Origin: Zasmidium citrigriseum
Taxonomy: Eukaryota; Ascomycota; Dothideomycetes; Mycosphaerellales; Mycosphaerellaceae
Length of the DNA stretch: 64,000 bases
Direction: 5' to 3'
Assembly (NCBI GenBank): GCA_002786025.1
Contig: NHNW01000084.1
Span: 1 to 64,000 of the forward strand
How positions within the stretch are numbered: position 1 is the first letter of the stretch; every line of letters starts with the position of its first letter. Shown piece by piece: positions 46,566-57,859 of the stretch. Position numbers and translations under genes: made by a program. Under the pieces are notes generated by a model, which worked only from the letters and a program-made list of their open reading frames with translations, was not told where the DNA came from and ran no database searches.

Positions 46566-46628
46566 TAGGATTCGAACGAGGGACTTTATACTTAGTACCC
46601 GCTATACTACTACGCTATTAAGACGTAA
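46566..46628 (-). pseudogene. tRNA-like remnant (A-box/B-box)
   Basis: On the minus strand, TAGCGTAGTAGT resembles an A-box with TG changed to TA, and GTTCGAATC is a good B-box about 40 nt later. The spacing is about five nt short of a standard tRNA and no full cloverleaf was folded. It may be a RIP-mutated tRNA gene or the head of a SINE. Confidence 0.3.
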
Positions 46629-46812
46629 TAAAGGATAGTAGGTAAGGTTTCAATTAAAATATATAGCTTTTACGCTAATATAACGTAATAGGTAAACTTT
46701 AGTATATAAAACGCTAGAATCTAGAGCTCGCTCGGGGATTATACGGCCTTTAACGATTATAAGTAGATAGTATATATATAGGAGGTAGATACGTCTAGTA
46801 GTAATAACGACG

Positions 46813-46950
46813 AGGTTATACTAGCTAAGGTATAAAGGACTATAAGTACTAGCTAAGGTATAGAGAACTATAAGTACTAGCTATAGCGTAGAGGACTATA
46901 AGTACTAGCTATAGCGTAGAGGACTACGAGTACTAGCTACGGCGTAGAGG
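46813..46950. repeat. 30-bp minisatellite
   Basis: About four to five copies of a unit containing GGACTATAAGTACTAGCTA, with drift between copies. Confidence 0.7.
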
Positions 46951-47682
46951 AGTCCTTATACGGGTTATTAAAGCGTTTATAGTACTCTAAGTAGTTCCTA
47001 TCTAGCTTAATCTTCTTATACTTAGGCTAAGCGGAATACCTAGCTAGCTAACGAAAGCGATATTAACAAGACTAGAAGATAAGGAGGCTAGAAGATAAGG
47101 AGGCTATAAAAGTAAATAGGAAGACTAGGAGACTAGACTCGACGAGTAACGATTTAAGAAGGTATCTACTTATACTTCTAACTATTATATATATAGCGAG
47201 TATACTTTACTATCTAAAACCTCTTAATATTCTTATACGTATACTACGAGTACGTATATCTATTATCCTTATAACGACTATACTTTAGCTAGTATACCTC
47301 TCTAGTAGACGTTTCCTCGATACGACTAACGTACGTAAGTATACGTTAACGAGGGAGCTTAATAGTATCCTATCTATCTACTTAGTAGATAATCGAGTAA
47401 TACTAGCTAGCTATTTCTAGATAGCGTAGCTTCGTCGACTTCTAGCGGCTACTAGGTAAGGGGCTATTATAGCGTAGTAGAGGCGGTAGCGAGAGGATTA
47501 CTAGCTACTACTACTATAGTAGTAGTAGTAGTAACGGCTCTAGATCCTAGGACTACGCCTAGCTACGTTCTCTATAAGGATATTAGTAATAGCTTCTTAA
47601 TACTAAATTATTAACTTACTTAGCGGCCTTTCTCTAGCGTAGGCGGTTAAACGCGGAGCGACTAGACGAGCGAGTAATAATA

Positions 47683-47735
47683 AGCTTAGGCTTAGGCTTA
47701 GGCTTAGGCTTAGGTATAGGTATAGGCGTAGGTAA
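47683..47735. repeat. CTTAGG hexamer repeat
   Basis: About five copies, then TATAGG variants. Not TTAGGG, so not a telomere seed; most likely a RIP-altered simple repeat. Confidence 0.6.
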
Positions 47736-49194
47736 TAGAGCTCGAGAAATAGTAGTAGTTCTACGATCCTTATATTAACTTAAGCTAGCGACGAATAGTT
47801 AGTAGATTACTTACGAGATACTATTTATAGCGTAGTTAGTTATTATAGCTATAAACTTATTATTTAGTAGCTTCTATATCTTATAGGCTATAATAGTAGT
47901 AGTAATAGTAGTATTCTTATTCTTATTCTTAGAGCTACTACGCTAGCGTAAGTAGATAGTAAGGGCGAAGGCGACGACGATAGTAAGTAGTATAGTAGTA
48001 ATAATAATAGTAATAGTAATAGTAACTATATTACTATAATATAAAGAGAAGAAAGAAGAAGAAGAGGAGAAACGAATATATATACTTTATAAAGAAACGC
48101 TACTATTATAAGGACTACTATTGTCGCTAACCTTTACTCTTAACCTCTACTAGCCCGCCTATAAATAACGAAGTCTAATCCCTTACTATTATTACTACTA
48201 ATTTACCTACCCTAGCGTATAATAAAGTTAATCTACTAGCTAGCTAGTACTAAAATAGCGTATAACGAAGTCTATTAGCGTATAACGAAATCTAAATCTA
48301 TACCCTATCGAGCTTACTAGCTCGCTAGCTCGCTAGCTTAACTACCTAGCTTCCTTAACTACCTATTCTACTATAATATTCTAGCTATCCTTAACGAAGT
48401 CTATAAAGACCTCGTCGCCCTTATTAATTATAGCTATATCTACTAGTCTATAATCCGTCTACTTAGTACGCTCTCTCGTATTAGCGCTATCGAGTAGGTC
48501 GTCGAATATAGTAGTATCTAAAACTATAGCTCTCTACTTATATAATATCTTATTCGCTTTATTAAGGTCTATAACCTTAGAATATAATAGCTCCGTACTA
48601 GCCTACTAGATATCCTTTAAAAGGCTAACCTTCTCTTACTTCTCGTCGCTTATCTTCTACTACTTTACGAGGCTATTAGTAAAGATTTTATCTACTAAAC
48701 TAAATACGCTAAGCGAATTATCCTTACGAGAGTAGGTATTACTACCCTTTATACTAGAGCTAGCTTTAAATATCTCTCGTAATACTCGCGCCTACTCGCG
48801 ATTACTAGATACTTTCTAGAAAGTCGCCTTTAAGTCGTAGGTTAAGTTAGTATTCTACTTAATATCCTTCGAATACTCGAGGTTATAGAGTTTAAGTAGC
48901 TTATTAGTTACTACTACTTTACTTCTCTTCCCTAAGGGATTAATAAGATAGTATATAAGGATTACCTTCCTTAAGATAGGGTTAGATATATCGAGTAACT
49001 ACTTAAAGTATAGTATCTCGTAGGCGTAGTTATACTAGCTAGTACTAAGGAACTAGATAATAAGGTAGTTAACGATACGACTAATATACCTAATATCCTC
49101 TATACGAATAGCCTTCCTTAGAGTCTAGAAGTACTCGATCTCCTTTAATATATAGTATATAGTAGTAAAGAATAGATTAGGGCGTATTAGAGCG

Positions 49195-49272
49195 TTCGTA
49201 GTTAGAGCGTTCGTAGTTAGAGCGTTAGTAGGTAGAGTATTAGTAGGTAGAGTATTAGTAGGTAGAGCGTCT
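49195..49272. repeat. 15-bp minisatellite
   Basis: Units AGCGTTCGTAGTTAG then AGTATTAGTAGGTAG, five to six copies, in the unknown ORF region. Confidence 0.65.
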
Positions 49273-50426
49273 AGAATCTCCGTATTACTATTACTATTAC
49301 TAGTACTCTCGCCCTAGCCCTTACTATTACTATCGCCCTAGCCCTTAGTCTTAGTCTTAGCCTTATTACCTAGTCCTTACTATATAGCGTTAGTTAAGGC
49401 TCTCTTATAGATTTCGTTAATAATTTCTAGATACTCCTTAGGAGTTAACTCCTAAACTACCTTCTTAATACTATCTAGCTAGTTGTCTTCTACTACTACT
49501 TCTATCTCTAAGTAGAGACTACGATCCTTTAGTACCTATATAAAGAGCGCGTTAATACGGGTACGATAGCTATTAAATAGTAGCTCTTAGTATAAGAAGA
49601 ACTTAGGCTTCTAGTTCGAGTATCCCTTAATCTTCTAGAAGCTAGTATTATTACTAAGGTAGTAGTCGAGATACTTACTACTATTATCTTTAGCCGTATT
49701 ATCCTTAGAAGTATCCTTCTTCTTCTTTTAGGGATTAGTAGCCTCGCTTCTAGCCTAGTAGGTACGAATAACTATAAAGGAAGTATTTATAATAGTATAG
49801 AATATAGTAGGTATAGGTAGGTAGAACTACTTATAGTTATATAGATACTTATACTCGATATTCTCTACCTTTATACTATAACTACGCTTAGTCGTTAATT
49901 AATTACTAGATATAGGGATAAGTCGCTCCTCGTATACTAGCTTACCCTTCTTTCTATTAGGCTTAAGGCTAAGAAACTCCTAAAAGATATTATCGTAGAC
50001 CTTCTTTATACCTTTAATCGATACCTTATTATTTATTAAGATATCTAAGGAGTATACCTTAGCTTTAACTATTTCTAGGGGATCGATATATAGCTAGGCT
50101 AGATATATTAGTACGGATAGATCCTCCTACTACTACTACTACTACTAAGAGTTAATCGTATTAAGGTATTTAGGGTCTCGATATAATATAATATATCGAT
50201 AGGGTCCCTTACTAATAAGGTTAATATCCTCTCTATCTAGTAGATAGGCGATTACGTCTATAAAGTCCTATTCTTCGACTACCTAGTTATTACGAGTACT
50301 AAGGGTACGAATAATATTACTATATCTTAGATATAGCTCGTCGTCCTTATTAATAAAGGTCTAGAGGATAGTAAGGATATCTTTCTCTATCTACGTATAG
50401 CTACTATTATCTTCCTTACTACTACC

Positions 50427-50495
50427 TTACTCGCTACTACTTTACTCGCTACTACCTTACTCGCTACTACCTTACTCGCTACTATCTTACTCTCT
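50427..50495. repeat. 15-bp minisatellite inside the unknown ORF
   Basis: Unit CTTACTCGCTACTAC, four to five copies; on the minus strand it encodes a short Gly-Ser-Ser-Glu-type repeat. Confidence 0.7.
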
Positions 50496-51995
50496 ACGAC
50501 GAAGAAGGTACTTAAAGATAAGCTAGATTTCCTTCTTATATATATAGAAGAGGGCCTAGTTAATAAAGTACTTTAAGATATCTTTATTATACTAGTTATT
50601 ATAGATCTTATAGACAATACGGCGCTTATTAAGTAGCGTATTATAATATAATATACTCTATAGAAGGCTAGTATCCTTAGGGATATATAGATTAATACGT
50701 AGAAGGGATATCGTTATATTAATCTACTTATTAGTCTCTCTAACCGTCTAGTACTAATAAGTCTACTAGCGATTAAAGTTATCGTACGTAATATCCTAGT
50801 TCTTAGTATTACGGGCGATACGCTTAATATACCTCCTCGACTCCTCTATATTCTCTTTTATAATCTACTAGCTAGTCTAGTAACTATAGATAAATCCCTA
50901 GTTATTATACTACTCTACGATACTCCTCTTTATACTACCTATAACTATAGATAGGCCTATAGACTTTATAAACTAGGAAGCTTTCTATAATACGATTAAA
51001 TTAATAACTATAGTAGTAATAAAGGCGGTCCGCTTATCTATTATATTATAATAGTTCTAGTATACCTTATTATAGCGATAGGTATAGCGGTTTAGTAATA
51101 GCCTCTAGAGTAGGTTATACTAATTTAGTATATTAGCTTTAATTATACTCTCTATCTCCTTAAGGTTATAAGAGGTTATACTCTCCTCTAGATTATACTC
51201 GTCGAAGAACTCCTTACCTACTAACTTCTTTAGTTCGCTATATAGGACTATACTACTTATAAACTTATTATACTTAAAGGTATTAATAACCTTCGTTATA
51301 CGACGATAGTATATCTTTATTCCCTTTAGACTAGTCTATCGCTAAAGGAACTCTATTAGCGTAATCTTATATACCTTTATCCGCTATAGGAGATCCTTTA
51401 TCTTCTAGTCCTTATTTAGACGCTCTACGCGGACTCGTAGAGTTCTAGATCTAGTTACTCTAGTAGCTCTAGTAGCTCTAGTACCTATCGAAGGAGTTAG
51501 AGTCTAGGCTTAGGTCTATACTACCGCTACTACTACTACTACTATTACTAGAAGGTTAGACGTCGAGGAACGAGAGCGAGTTATAGGACCTATTAACGAG
51601 GACGCTCTAGACGCTACTAGGCCTAGTATTAATAGACTACTACTACTACTATCTTAATAGTTCTAGGCTAGGTAACGCTTATAGGTAGGGTAATATATAA
51701 GAGCTAGATAGTTATTACTAGCTAGGTACTTACTAGTAGTAAGATCCGAGTCTATATCTATATTACTATCTATATCTATAGTAAGGTCCTCGAAGTCGTT
51801 ATTACTAAAGGGGTTATCGCGATTACTAAACTACTCTTTATTATTAAGCTTATCGTCGCTAATATCTCTATTACCTTCCTTATTAGACTCGAAGTTATAG
51901 TCTTTATCTTTATTACTAGTATCTAACTCTTCCTTATTATTACTAGAGTCTTCTTCCTTATCGTCTTCCTACTCTCCCTTATTACCCTACTCTAG

Positions 51996-52038
51996 TTACT
52001 AAGCGCTAGGTTACTAAGCGCTAGGTTACTAAGCGCTA
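51996..52038. repeat. 15-bp minisatellite
   Basis: Unit TTACTAAGCGCTAGG, three copies, with another partial copy near 52085. Confidence 0.65.
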
Positions 52039-53053
52039 GCTAGCTATAGTTACTAGTCTTCGTCCTTATCGCCTTACTCTAGTTACTAAGCGCTAACTAG
52101 CTATTCTTCCTTATTATTACTCTACCCTAGCTACTCTAGCTACTTATACTCCTATTAGTTATCTAGTAGTAGTATTAATTACTCGTTCTCTATTAGGTTA
52201 GATAGTTCTAACGACGGATTAGGCTCTAGGCTATCTACTATAGCTATAGTAGTAATAGAAATCTTCTACTAGATATAGGGATATTAATAGAAGCGTCTAT
52301 AAATAGAGGAATAGTCTACGAAAGAAGGTATAGTCTATAAAAGGAGGTATAGTCTATAAAATAGGGCGAATACGAAGGGTTAAATACTTAATAGTCTATA
52401 AGTAATATAGTATAGTAGTAGGTAAGCGACGTAGGTAGAAACGCGACAAGATAATAATAAAATACTATCTATATAGGATTTATACTAATTACTAGTAGTC
52501 TTATAACGGACGAGTAAGTAAATATTTACTATAGTAGAAAGCTACCTTAGGCTATAGCTTAGTATATATTTCCCCTAATTATATACTATATAATAATATA
52601 ACGTTATATAGACGTAAGATCTATACTATTTAAATCGTAGGGTCTAGCTCTATAAGCTTAAAGTAAGTTGTTTTTAAGCTATCTAGATAGCCTACTCGCC
52701 GCTATATAAGTTTAGCTAGTAGGCTTACTAAGACCTAATTTTACTAGCCTTTCTTACTTTTTTAACCCTCTTCCTAACGTTCTCTACGCCCTCTAAGTAT
52801 AATATTTCTATATATCTTAAAGGCTAGAAAGTTAGTATCGCTATAAGCTTAGATTGACCGCCCGCCTACTAAATGGCTTCAGACCCTTGCTACGCAAGGA
52901 AGCTGATTGGCCGCACAGAAACCCCAACCCAACAAAGCGGCGCGCCAATCACTAGCTTCCGGCGCTAAAAGCCAGGGTCTGACTTGGGAGGTAGGACATC
53001 TCCAAAACTCACCAAATCCGAACAGCGGTCAGTCCATTAAAACCAACAGCATC

Positions 53054-53698
53054 TCATGGTCTCGAGACATACAACTCCCAATCCTTCGTAGCATGCGTCG
53101 GTATGACCCGTCGAAAGGCCTGCTCCTTCTGGACGCCCGACGCACCTACGAGATACTGGCGAAGCCTCGTGGCATGATCCACCACAAATCCATCCATATT
53201 CGGTACGCAACAGCTATCGGCAACGGTCCTGCCTGTCTCAAGAAATCTATCGAGGGCTCTGAGAACGCAATTGCCCATTCCCCAGTCGCCTTTCTTCGAA
53301 GAAACTACGATAGCGCAAGCGCGGCTTTTCCCATAATCCCGCACGTTGGCAGGCTCCCAGTTGTGAGCGACTGAGTGGCTTTGCAGTCTGAGAACGATCT
53401 CGTTCTCGATCTGCTTCAGTTCCCTTGGGCGAAGAGCTTCAGCTGGTTGAAAAACTCTGATTTGTGGCTCAGTGTCAGTCTCCGGGCCGCCTTGGATGAA
53501 GGCTTTCATGTGTGCGACGAAGCAGCGGTTCTTATCGATGGGAAGATATACGCCGACTGAATGTGTGCAGTTGGTTGTCCTGACCGAGGTGTTGGATCCA
53601 TCTGGCTCTATCTCTTGGTCGGTCATTATCTCTTGGTCGGCCATGTAGATTGTTGCGCCAAAGCCTTCCTCCAGCCAGAAATAGGGAGGCTTCGACAT
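53054..53698 (-). CDS. array family member 10 (right cluster)
   Basis: 214 aa, minus strand, ATG at 53698. EGFGATIYM (11-19) replaces GGTFxFD, a feature shared with member 11. NCTHSVGVYLPID (43-55) with Cys44 and Ser at the second Cys place, NRCFVAHMKAF (57-67) with His63, NEIVLRLQSHS near 98, NW-PANVRDYG near 112, CAIVVSS near 122, MDGFVVDHAT near 168, KDWELYVSRP at the end. Its stop codon is about 200 bp from the edge of the RIP island, yet the gene shows no RIP damage. Confidence 0.87.
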   Translation of the reverse strand: MSKPPYFWLEEGFGATIYMADQEIMTDQEIEPDGSNTSVRTTNCTHSVGVYLPIDKNRCFVAHMKAFIQGGPETDTEPQIRVFQPAEALRPRELKQIENEIVLRLQSHSVAHNWEPANVRDYGKSRACAIVVSSKKGDWGMGNCVLRALDRFLETGRTVADSCCVPNMDGFVVDHATRLRQYLVGASGVQKEQAFRRVIPTHATKDWELYVSRP

Positions 53699-54248
53699 TG
53701 TTGCAATGGCTGGTTTGATACTGTAGGTTGAGGAATGTTCAGGTTATCGAAAGATCTTGCAATTCTACGAACTTTTATAGGCTTCGCCTTTGCCAATATT
53801 TGCCTTTGTGCAATATTTTACGGGAGTGTTTGGAGAGACCATGTGCTATATAACATTATGACAAACATCAAGTGATCGGGACATCAGCACATCAAACACC
53901 ACGACTCTCAAAACTCTCGATGAAGATTTCAAGTGCCGTGGCACTCGCCTTAGGCCTTCATAGCAGGCCCCCCATGGCCAGTCAGGCCAGTCAGCCTTGT
54001 CCCAACACAGTAACTAGAAGGAGCCTTGAGCATCGTGCACAGCCTTACTATCACCAGCCCAGCACAGTCAGAACCTCTGAGAGTTACTTGACTCAAAGCA
54101 GTAGAAGGAGAAATTTGAGACAGACAGTAGACGTCCATATTGACTTGAAAATCCGTCAGACCATGTACATAAGGGTTTGCCTGTAGCTCGAAGACATGAA
54201 CGACTCCCCACGATCCTTATTCGGTCACAGTGCATGAACTTAGACTTG
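53699..54248. other. spacer between array members 10 and 11
   Basis: No gene, family relic or repeat recognised. Confidence 0.4.
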
Positions 54249-54857
54249 TCAAACCTCGATCATCCAGTCTTTAGCTGCACCTACAACTTCCACAGCTTCA
54301 AACCCGTCCATCGATTTGGGAATGCCAAGTTGACCAAGGTCGACTTCCAACGTCTTCATCGCCTTAGTTCGATGCTCAACAACGAACCCTTCCTTGTCTG
54401 GATGTATGTACTTCCTTAGATCCAATCCAGTGCCCCTGAAGAATGCCTCAAGACCTCTGATGACATACTCTCCCGTCGAATTCTCATCCAGAAATGGACA
54501 AATGATTCTGGGCCTCGCACTGGATCTGCTGATATAGTCTGCAACATATCTGGCAGTCCATTTGTTCTCAGTGTGCTTTTTCAATCGTTCCACAACTTGA
54601 TCCTGTATGAAGTCAGAGCGTTCCGTGTTGGGTGCGATACTGAAGCTTTCTTTGCCGTTCGGCTGTCGAACGAAGGCGTTGATGTGTGCCACGAAGCATC
54701 GATTGGCATCGATAGGGAGGTAGATTCCTACGCAGCTTATACAGTTGAGTGTGCCGATCCAGTACTTCGTTCTCGAGTTGCCGCGTTGGTCGAAGTTGAT
54801 AGTGGCACCAAAGCCCTCCTGGACGTGAGCGAAAGGTTGAGACATTGGAACCGACAT
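54249..54857 (-). CDS. array family member 11, near-consensus
   Basis: 202 aa, minus strand. EGFGATINFD (14-23), WIGTLNCISCVGIYLPID (33-50) with Cys39 and Cys42, NRCFVAHINAF (52-62) with His58, DFIQDQVVERLKKH near 79-92, KW-ARYVADYI near 98, PRIICPFLDE near 113, GEYVIRGLEAFF near 126, DKEGFVVEHRT near 153, KDWMIEV at the C-terminus. With members 4 and 5 it keeps both cysteines and the histidine. A second ATG four codons in is possible. Single exon, no signal peptide. Confidence 0.88.
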   Translation of the reverse strand: MSVPMSQPFAHVQEGFGATINFDQRGNSRTKYWIGTLNCISCVGIYLPIDANRCFVAHINAFVRQPNGKESFSIAPNTERSDFIQDQVVERLKKHTENKWTARYVADYISRSSARPRIICPFLDENSTGEYVIRGLEAFFRGTGLDLRKYIHPDKEGFVVEHRTKAMKTLEVDLGQLGIPKSMDGFEAVEVVGAAKDWMIEV

Positions 54858-55121
54858 AGACTTTCGTAGTAAGGCTAAGGTGAGTCGGGAGACGGAGAGA
54901 GAGAGCTCTCATTTTAGCGGCCTTCAAAGTTCTAACATTTGGACAATGTTTTGGTTTGTAGACTGCTTCCAACAACGATTGGTATTGATCATATGCTTAA
55001 GAAAACACAACAGATAAGGTAAATATGGCAACGTCAATCACAACGCCGCACAAACTCCCCATCTCCGGTCCTGGTCACCTTTCCAGCAAGCTCAAATCCT
55101 TCCACATACCCCATCATGCCC

Positions 55122-55892
55122 TCAAACTCCCATCCGCCAGTGATGCCACGCCGTCCGCTCGTCTGTACGAACATACTCGTCTATGCAACGCCGTGGCCTC
55201 CCGTCAGGCCTCAAGACACCAGCCTCGTTGATTCCATCTTCGTCGTGCTTGAAGAAGTCTCTTTCTCCAGTCTTATGGTTCACGATGAACCCATGCATCT
55301 CAGGTACTAAGTACCGCTCCAGATTCAACTTGGCAAAGAACTTCTTTAGGCCCTCGAATACCAATGACCCGGTAGATTCTTTGCTACTTTCCGTGGGACA
55401 GATCACAATCGGCGTGCCCTTCCCGCTCTGGATATACTCGAGCGCTTCGTCCGTCCATTCGTCGAGCCAGTTGAATTTCATACGATTGGCAACTCTCCGC
55501 GGAATGTACCTTGACCTTTCTTGCTCGCCGGGTAAGGTCGGCTCGAACGAATCTCCATCGCCATGCTCGAAGGCTGCGTTGATGTGAGCAAAGAAGCAGC
55601 CATAGGCGTCGAGGGGAATGTAGACGGCCACGCCAGTGAGACACTCGAGCGTGCCGATGGAGGGGATTCGTTCCTGTTCGGAGCCATGTTCTGTGAAGAG
55701 GAAAAAGCCGCCGAATTCTTTGTGGATGTAGCGGTAAGGTATCTTGGACTTTCCGTGGTCCTCAAGGGGTTTTGGAATTTCGCAGACTCTCATTCCATCG
55801 CAGGCCTTTGTGTCTTTGCGGGCTTCTGCGTCTTCGCGGGTCTTGAGTTCTTGAAGGGCCTTTAAGTCCGGCCACCTGCTGAAACTGGACAT
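55122..55892 (-). CDS. array family member 12 with charged N-terminal extension
   Basis: 256 aa, minus strand. A ~50-residue charged, helical N-terminal extension (KALQELKTREDAEARK) precedes the core: EFGGFFLFTEHG (59-70), SIGTLECLTGVAVYIPLD (78-95) with Cys84, YGCFFAHINAAF with His103, RYIPRRVANRMKF, W-DEALEYIQ, TPIVICPTES, GSLVFEGLKKFF, MHGFIVNHKTGERDFF, and a terminal TAWHHWRMGV. The second Cys is Gly. It is the outermost member of the right cluster. Confidence 0.85.
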   Translation of the reverse strand: MSSFSRWPDLKALQELKTREDAEARKDTKACDGMRVCEIPKPLEDHGKSKIPYRYIHKEFGGFFLFTEHGSEQERIPSIGTLECLTGVAVYIPLDAYGCFFAHINAAFEHGDGDSFEPTLPGEQERSRYIPRRVANRMKFNWLDEWTDEALEYIQSGKGTPIVICPTESSKESTGSLVFEGLKKFFAKLNLERYLVPEMHGFIVNHKTGERDFFKHDEDGINEAGVLRPDGRPRRCIDEYVRTDERTAWHHWRMGV

Positions 55893-56194
55893 GGTCTTTG
55901 GCTATAGTAGTATTGCTGAAGATTTGGATAGATGTTGAGAACTCAGAGGCTGTGTGAACTGATTATCAAAGCGCCGCGGCGAGAAGCAAACGGGTACAAT
56001 CGCCATGCACATTCAAGCTCGGTGCTGCTGTGTCGACGAGGGTTCTTCAATTGCTGCTTGGGCCTGGACGTGGAACAATTGCACATCCACAGCGAAAATG
56101 GTCCGGGAAACTGACTTGTCAAACAGACAAATGTCCGCATTGGGATCACTCTAACGAGACAATTGGTTGCCGATGCTGATTCTGACCGTCTACT
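55893..56194. other. spacer between the right cluster and ALDH
   Basis: Promoter of member 12 and 3' region of the ALDH gene; nothing else recognised. Confidence 0.4.
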
Positions 56195-57859
56195 TTACTT
56201 CTTCCCAACATTCATGTTAATATGAATCGTCTTCGGCTGCACATACTCCTTGAGACCCTACATCATGTCAGCACTCTCACCCATCTCACCACAAAATAAC
56301 ATCGACTTACCTCAGGCCCCGACTCCCTCCCATACCCAGATTGCTTAAAGCCACCAAACGGCGTCTGAGGACTAGTGTTGAAAGCGCTGTTGATCCCCAC
56401 AGTCCCCGCTTCAATCTTGCCTGCCACTCGAAGAGCTCGCGCGATATCGTTTGTGTAAACCGTGCTGCCTAGGCCGTAGGTCGTTGCGTTGGCCATTTCG
56501 ATGGCTTCTTCTTCGGTTTTGAAGGTTTTGACGCTGATTGCTGGGCCGAAGATTTCGTCGCTGCAGATTGTTAGTATGGTTCTTAAGCTGGGGTCTGCTA
56601 CACTTACGTATAAACCTTCGAATTGATGTCTGGGTTCAGGAAAACTGTAGGCTTGACGAAGGTGCCCTTGTCTCCCATCCTCTCACCACCAACAAGAACT
56701 TGCACGCCTTCTTCCCGAGCACCTGTCAGGAAGGACATGACACGTTCGAATTGCTTCTTGTCTGCGAGAGGACCGAACGCAGTATCTTCCAGAGACGGGT
56801 CGCCCATCTTCTTCTCAGCACTGGAGAAAGCATCTTTGATCTTCTCAATGAATTTGGGGGCAATGTTCTCTTGGACCAGCACACGAGATGCGGCGAAGCA
56901 AATCTGTCCCGAATTACGAAGAAATGATGTCGATGAATGCTCAACGGCGTTGTCGAGATCCGCATCGTCGAAGATCAAAGCTGGTGACTTTCCACCGAGT
57001 TCGAGAGAGACGTGCTTGAGGTTGGACTTCGCTGCGGCGGCCATGACGGCTCGGCCTGCGTTGGCGGATCCTGTGAATGCGATCTTGCCGATGTCCATGT
57101 GGTGGGCGAGGATGGAGCCAACGGGCCCTGCTCCCGTGAGGACGTTGATGACGCCAGGTGGGAAGCCTGCGGCGTTGAGTAGATCTCCATAGGCGCATGC
57201 AGCGAGTGGCGACTTCTCTGACGACTTCAAGATGAAAGTGTTGCCGGTTGCCATCGCTGGAGCCATCTTCCACGCTGCAAGGACATGGGTTCCCTGCGAA
57301 AAATCATCAGTACTGTCACATACCATCACAAGATCTTGACACTCACATTCCAAGCACAAATCCCCGCACAAACACCAATAGGCTCATACTGCACAATCTT
57401 GTACGTCCCATCCTCATCAGGCGGGAAAGACTCTCCAGCAACCTTCCCCGCATAGCCCGCATAATACCTCCACAGCGCAACAGGGCCCATGATCATCCTC
57501 TTCGCAACGCTCACGGGCTGGCCCATCGCTGCCGACTCCAGCTTGGCCAGCTTGTCGATGTTGGCTTCGAGTTGGTCGGCGAACTTGTGCATGATGGCTG
57601 CTCGCTTGTGGCCTGCCATGTCCCTCCAGGCCGGGAAGGCTTTCTTTGCTGCGGCTACGGCATTGTCGACGTCTTTTTCGCTGGCGACTTGGACTTTGTC
57701 TGTGACGAGGGAGTCGTCGTTGGGGCTGTAGATGGAGAGGGTTTCGCCGCTGGAGGAGGAGACGTACTGAGTCAATTAGCTAAGGGTCGAAGACTGGGTG
57801 AGGTGCTTGTGGAAGCTCACCTGCCCGTTGATGAAGAGGTTCGTCTGGATGTCTGCCAT
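56195..57859 (-). CDS. NAD(P)-dependent aldehyde dehydrogenase, five exons
   Basis: Oxidises aldehydes to carboxylic acids. Exons on the minus strand: 57859-57821, 57766-57347, 57293-56608, 56560-56311, 56257-56195; 1458 nt, 485 aa, all GT-AG and in phase. Active-site residues are all present: Asn153 (ICAWN), FTGS at 226-229, Glu251 (LELGGKSP), Cys285 (SGQICFA), and EIFGPA, PFGGFKQSGYGRE near the end. Length and motifs fit the cytosolic ALDH1/2-like group. No targeting signal is obvious, and substrate preference cannot be read. Divergent to the asparaginase gene. Confidence 0.94.

Larger units (their letters stand above)
48400..51560 (-). pseudogene. long unknown repeat ORF, RIP-dead
   Basis: From about 51450 to 50430 one minus-strand frame is open except for TAA/TAG. 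It reads a coiled start, KLVGKEFFDEYN, YNLKEIESIIKAN, then DITYDNFN, TVRETN, NITISLLRINLYIP and a Ser/Glu repeat. A further open stretch near 49750-49400 reads LDYYLSNNTSFQKIKGYS and LFNSYRTRINALF. The YDNFN...VRE...T pattern weakly recalls the fungal DUF6589 family, which is often repeat-associated; this is a guess. The lower boundary and any frameshifts were not resolved. Confidence 0.45.
32331..52855. repeat. 20.5-kb RIP-saturated transposon island
   Basis: CpA and TpG are almost eliminated while TpA (TAG, CTA, TATA) is in excess and CpG is retained, the pattern of RIP acting at CpA. No intact gene is present. Named parts are listed separately. Stretches with nothing firmly recognised: 32331-33400, 35650-36600, 44176-46560 (basic KRKK-rich frame near 45550-45900), 46640-48400 and 51560-52855. 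Edges are sharp: normal sequence with TGACC, TGGCTTCAG resumes by about 52856. Confidence 0.9.

Noticed and set aside
47683..47735. Telomere-like hexamer array
   Set aside because: The unit is CTTAGG, not TTAGGG; it is short and within RIP-altered DNA, so it is better read as a simple repeat.
52907..53374. Plus-strand 155-codon open frame
   Set aside because: It mostly overlaps member 10 on the other strand and has no family match; it is a shadow.
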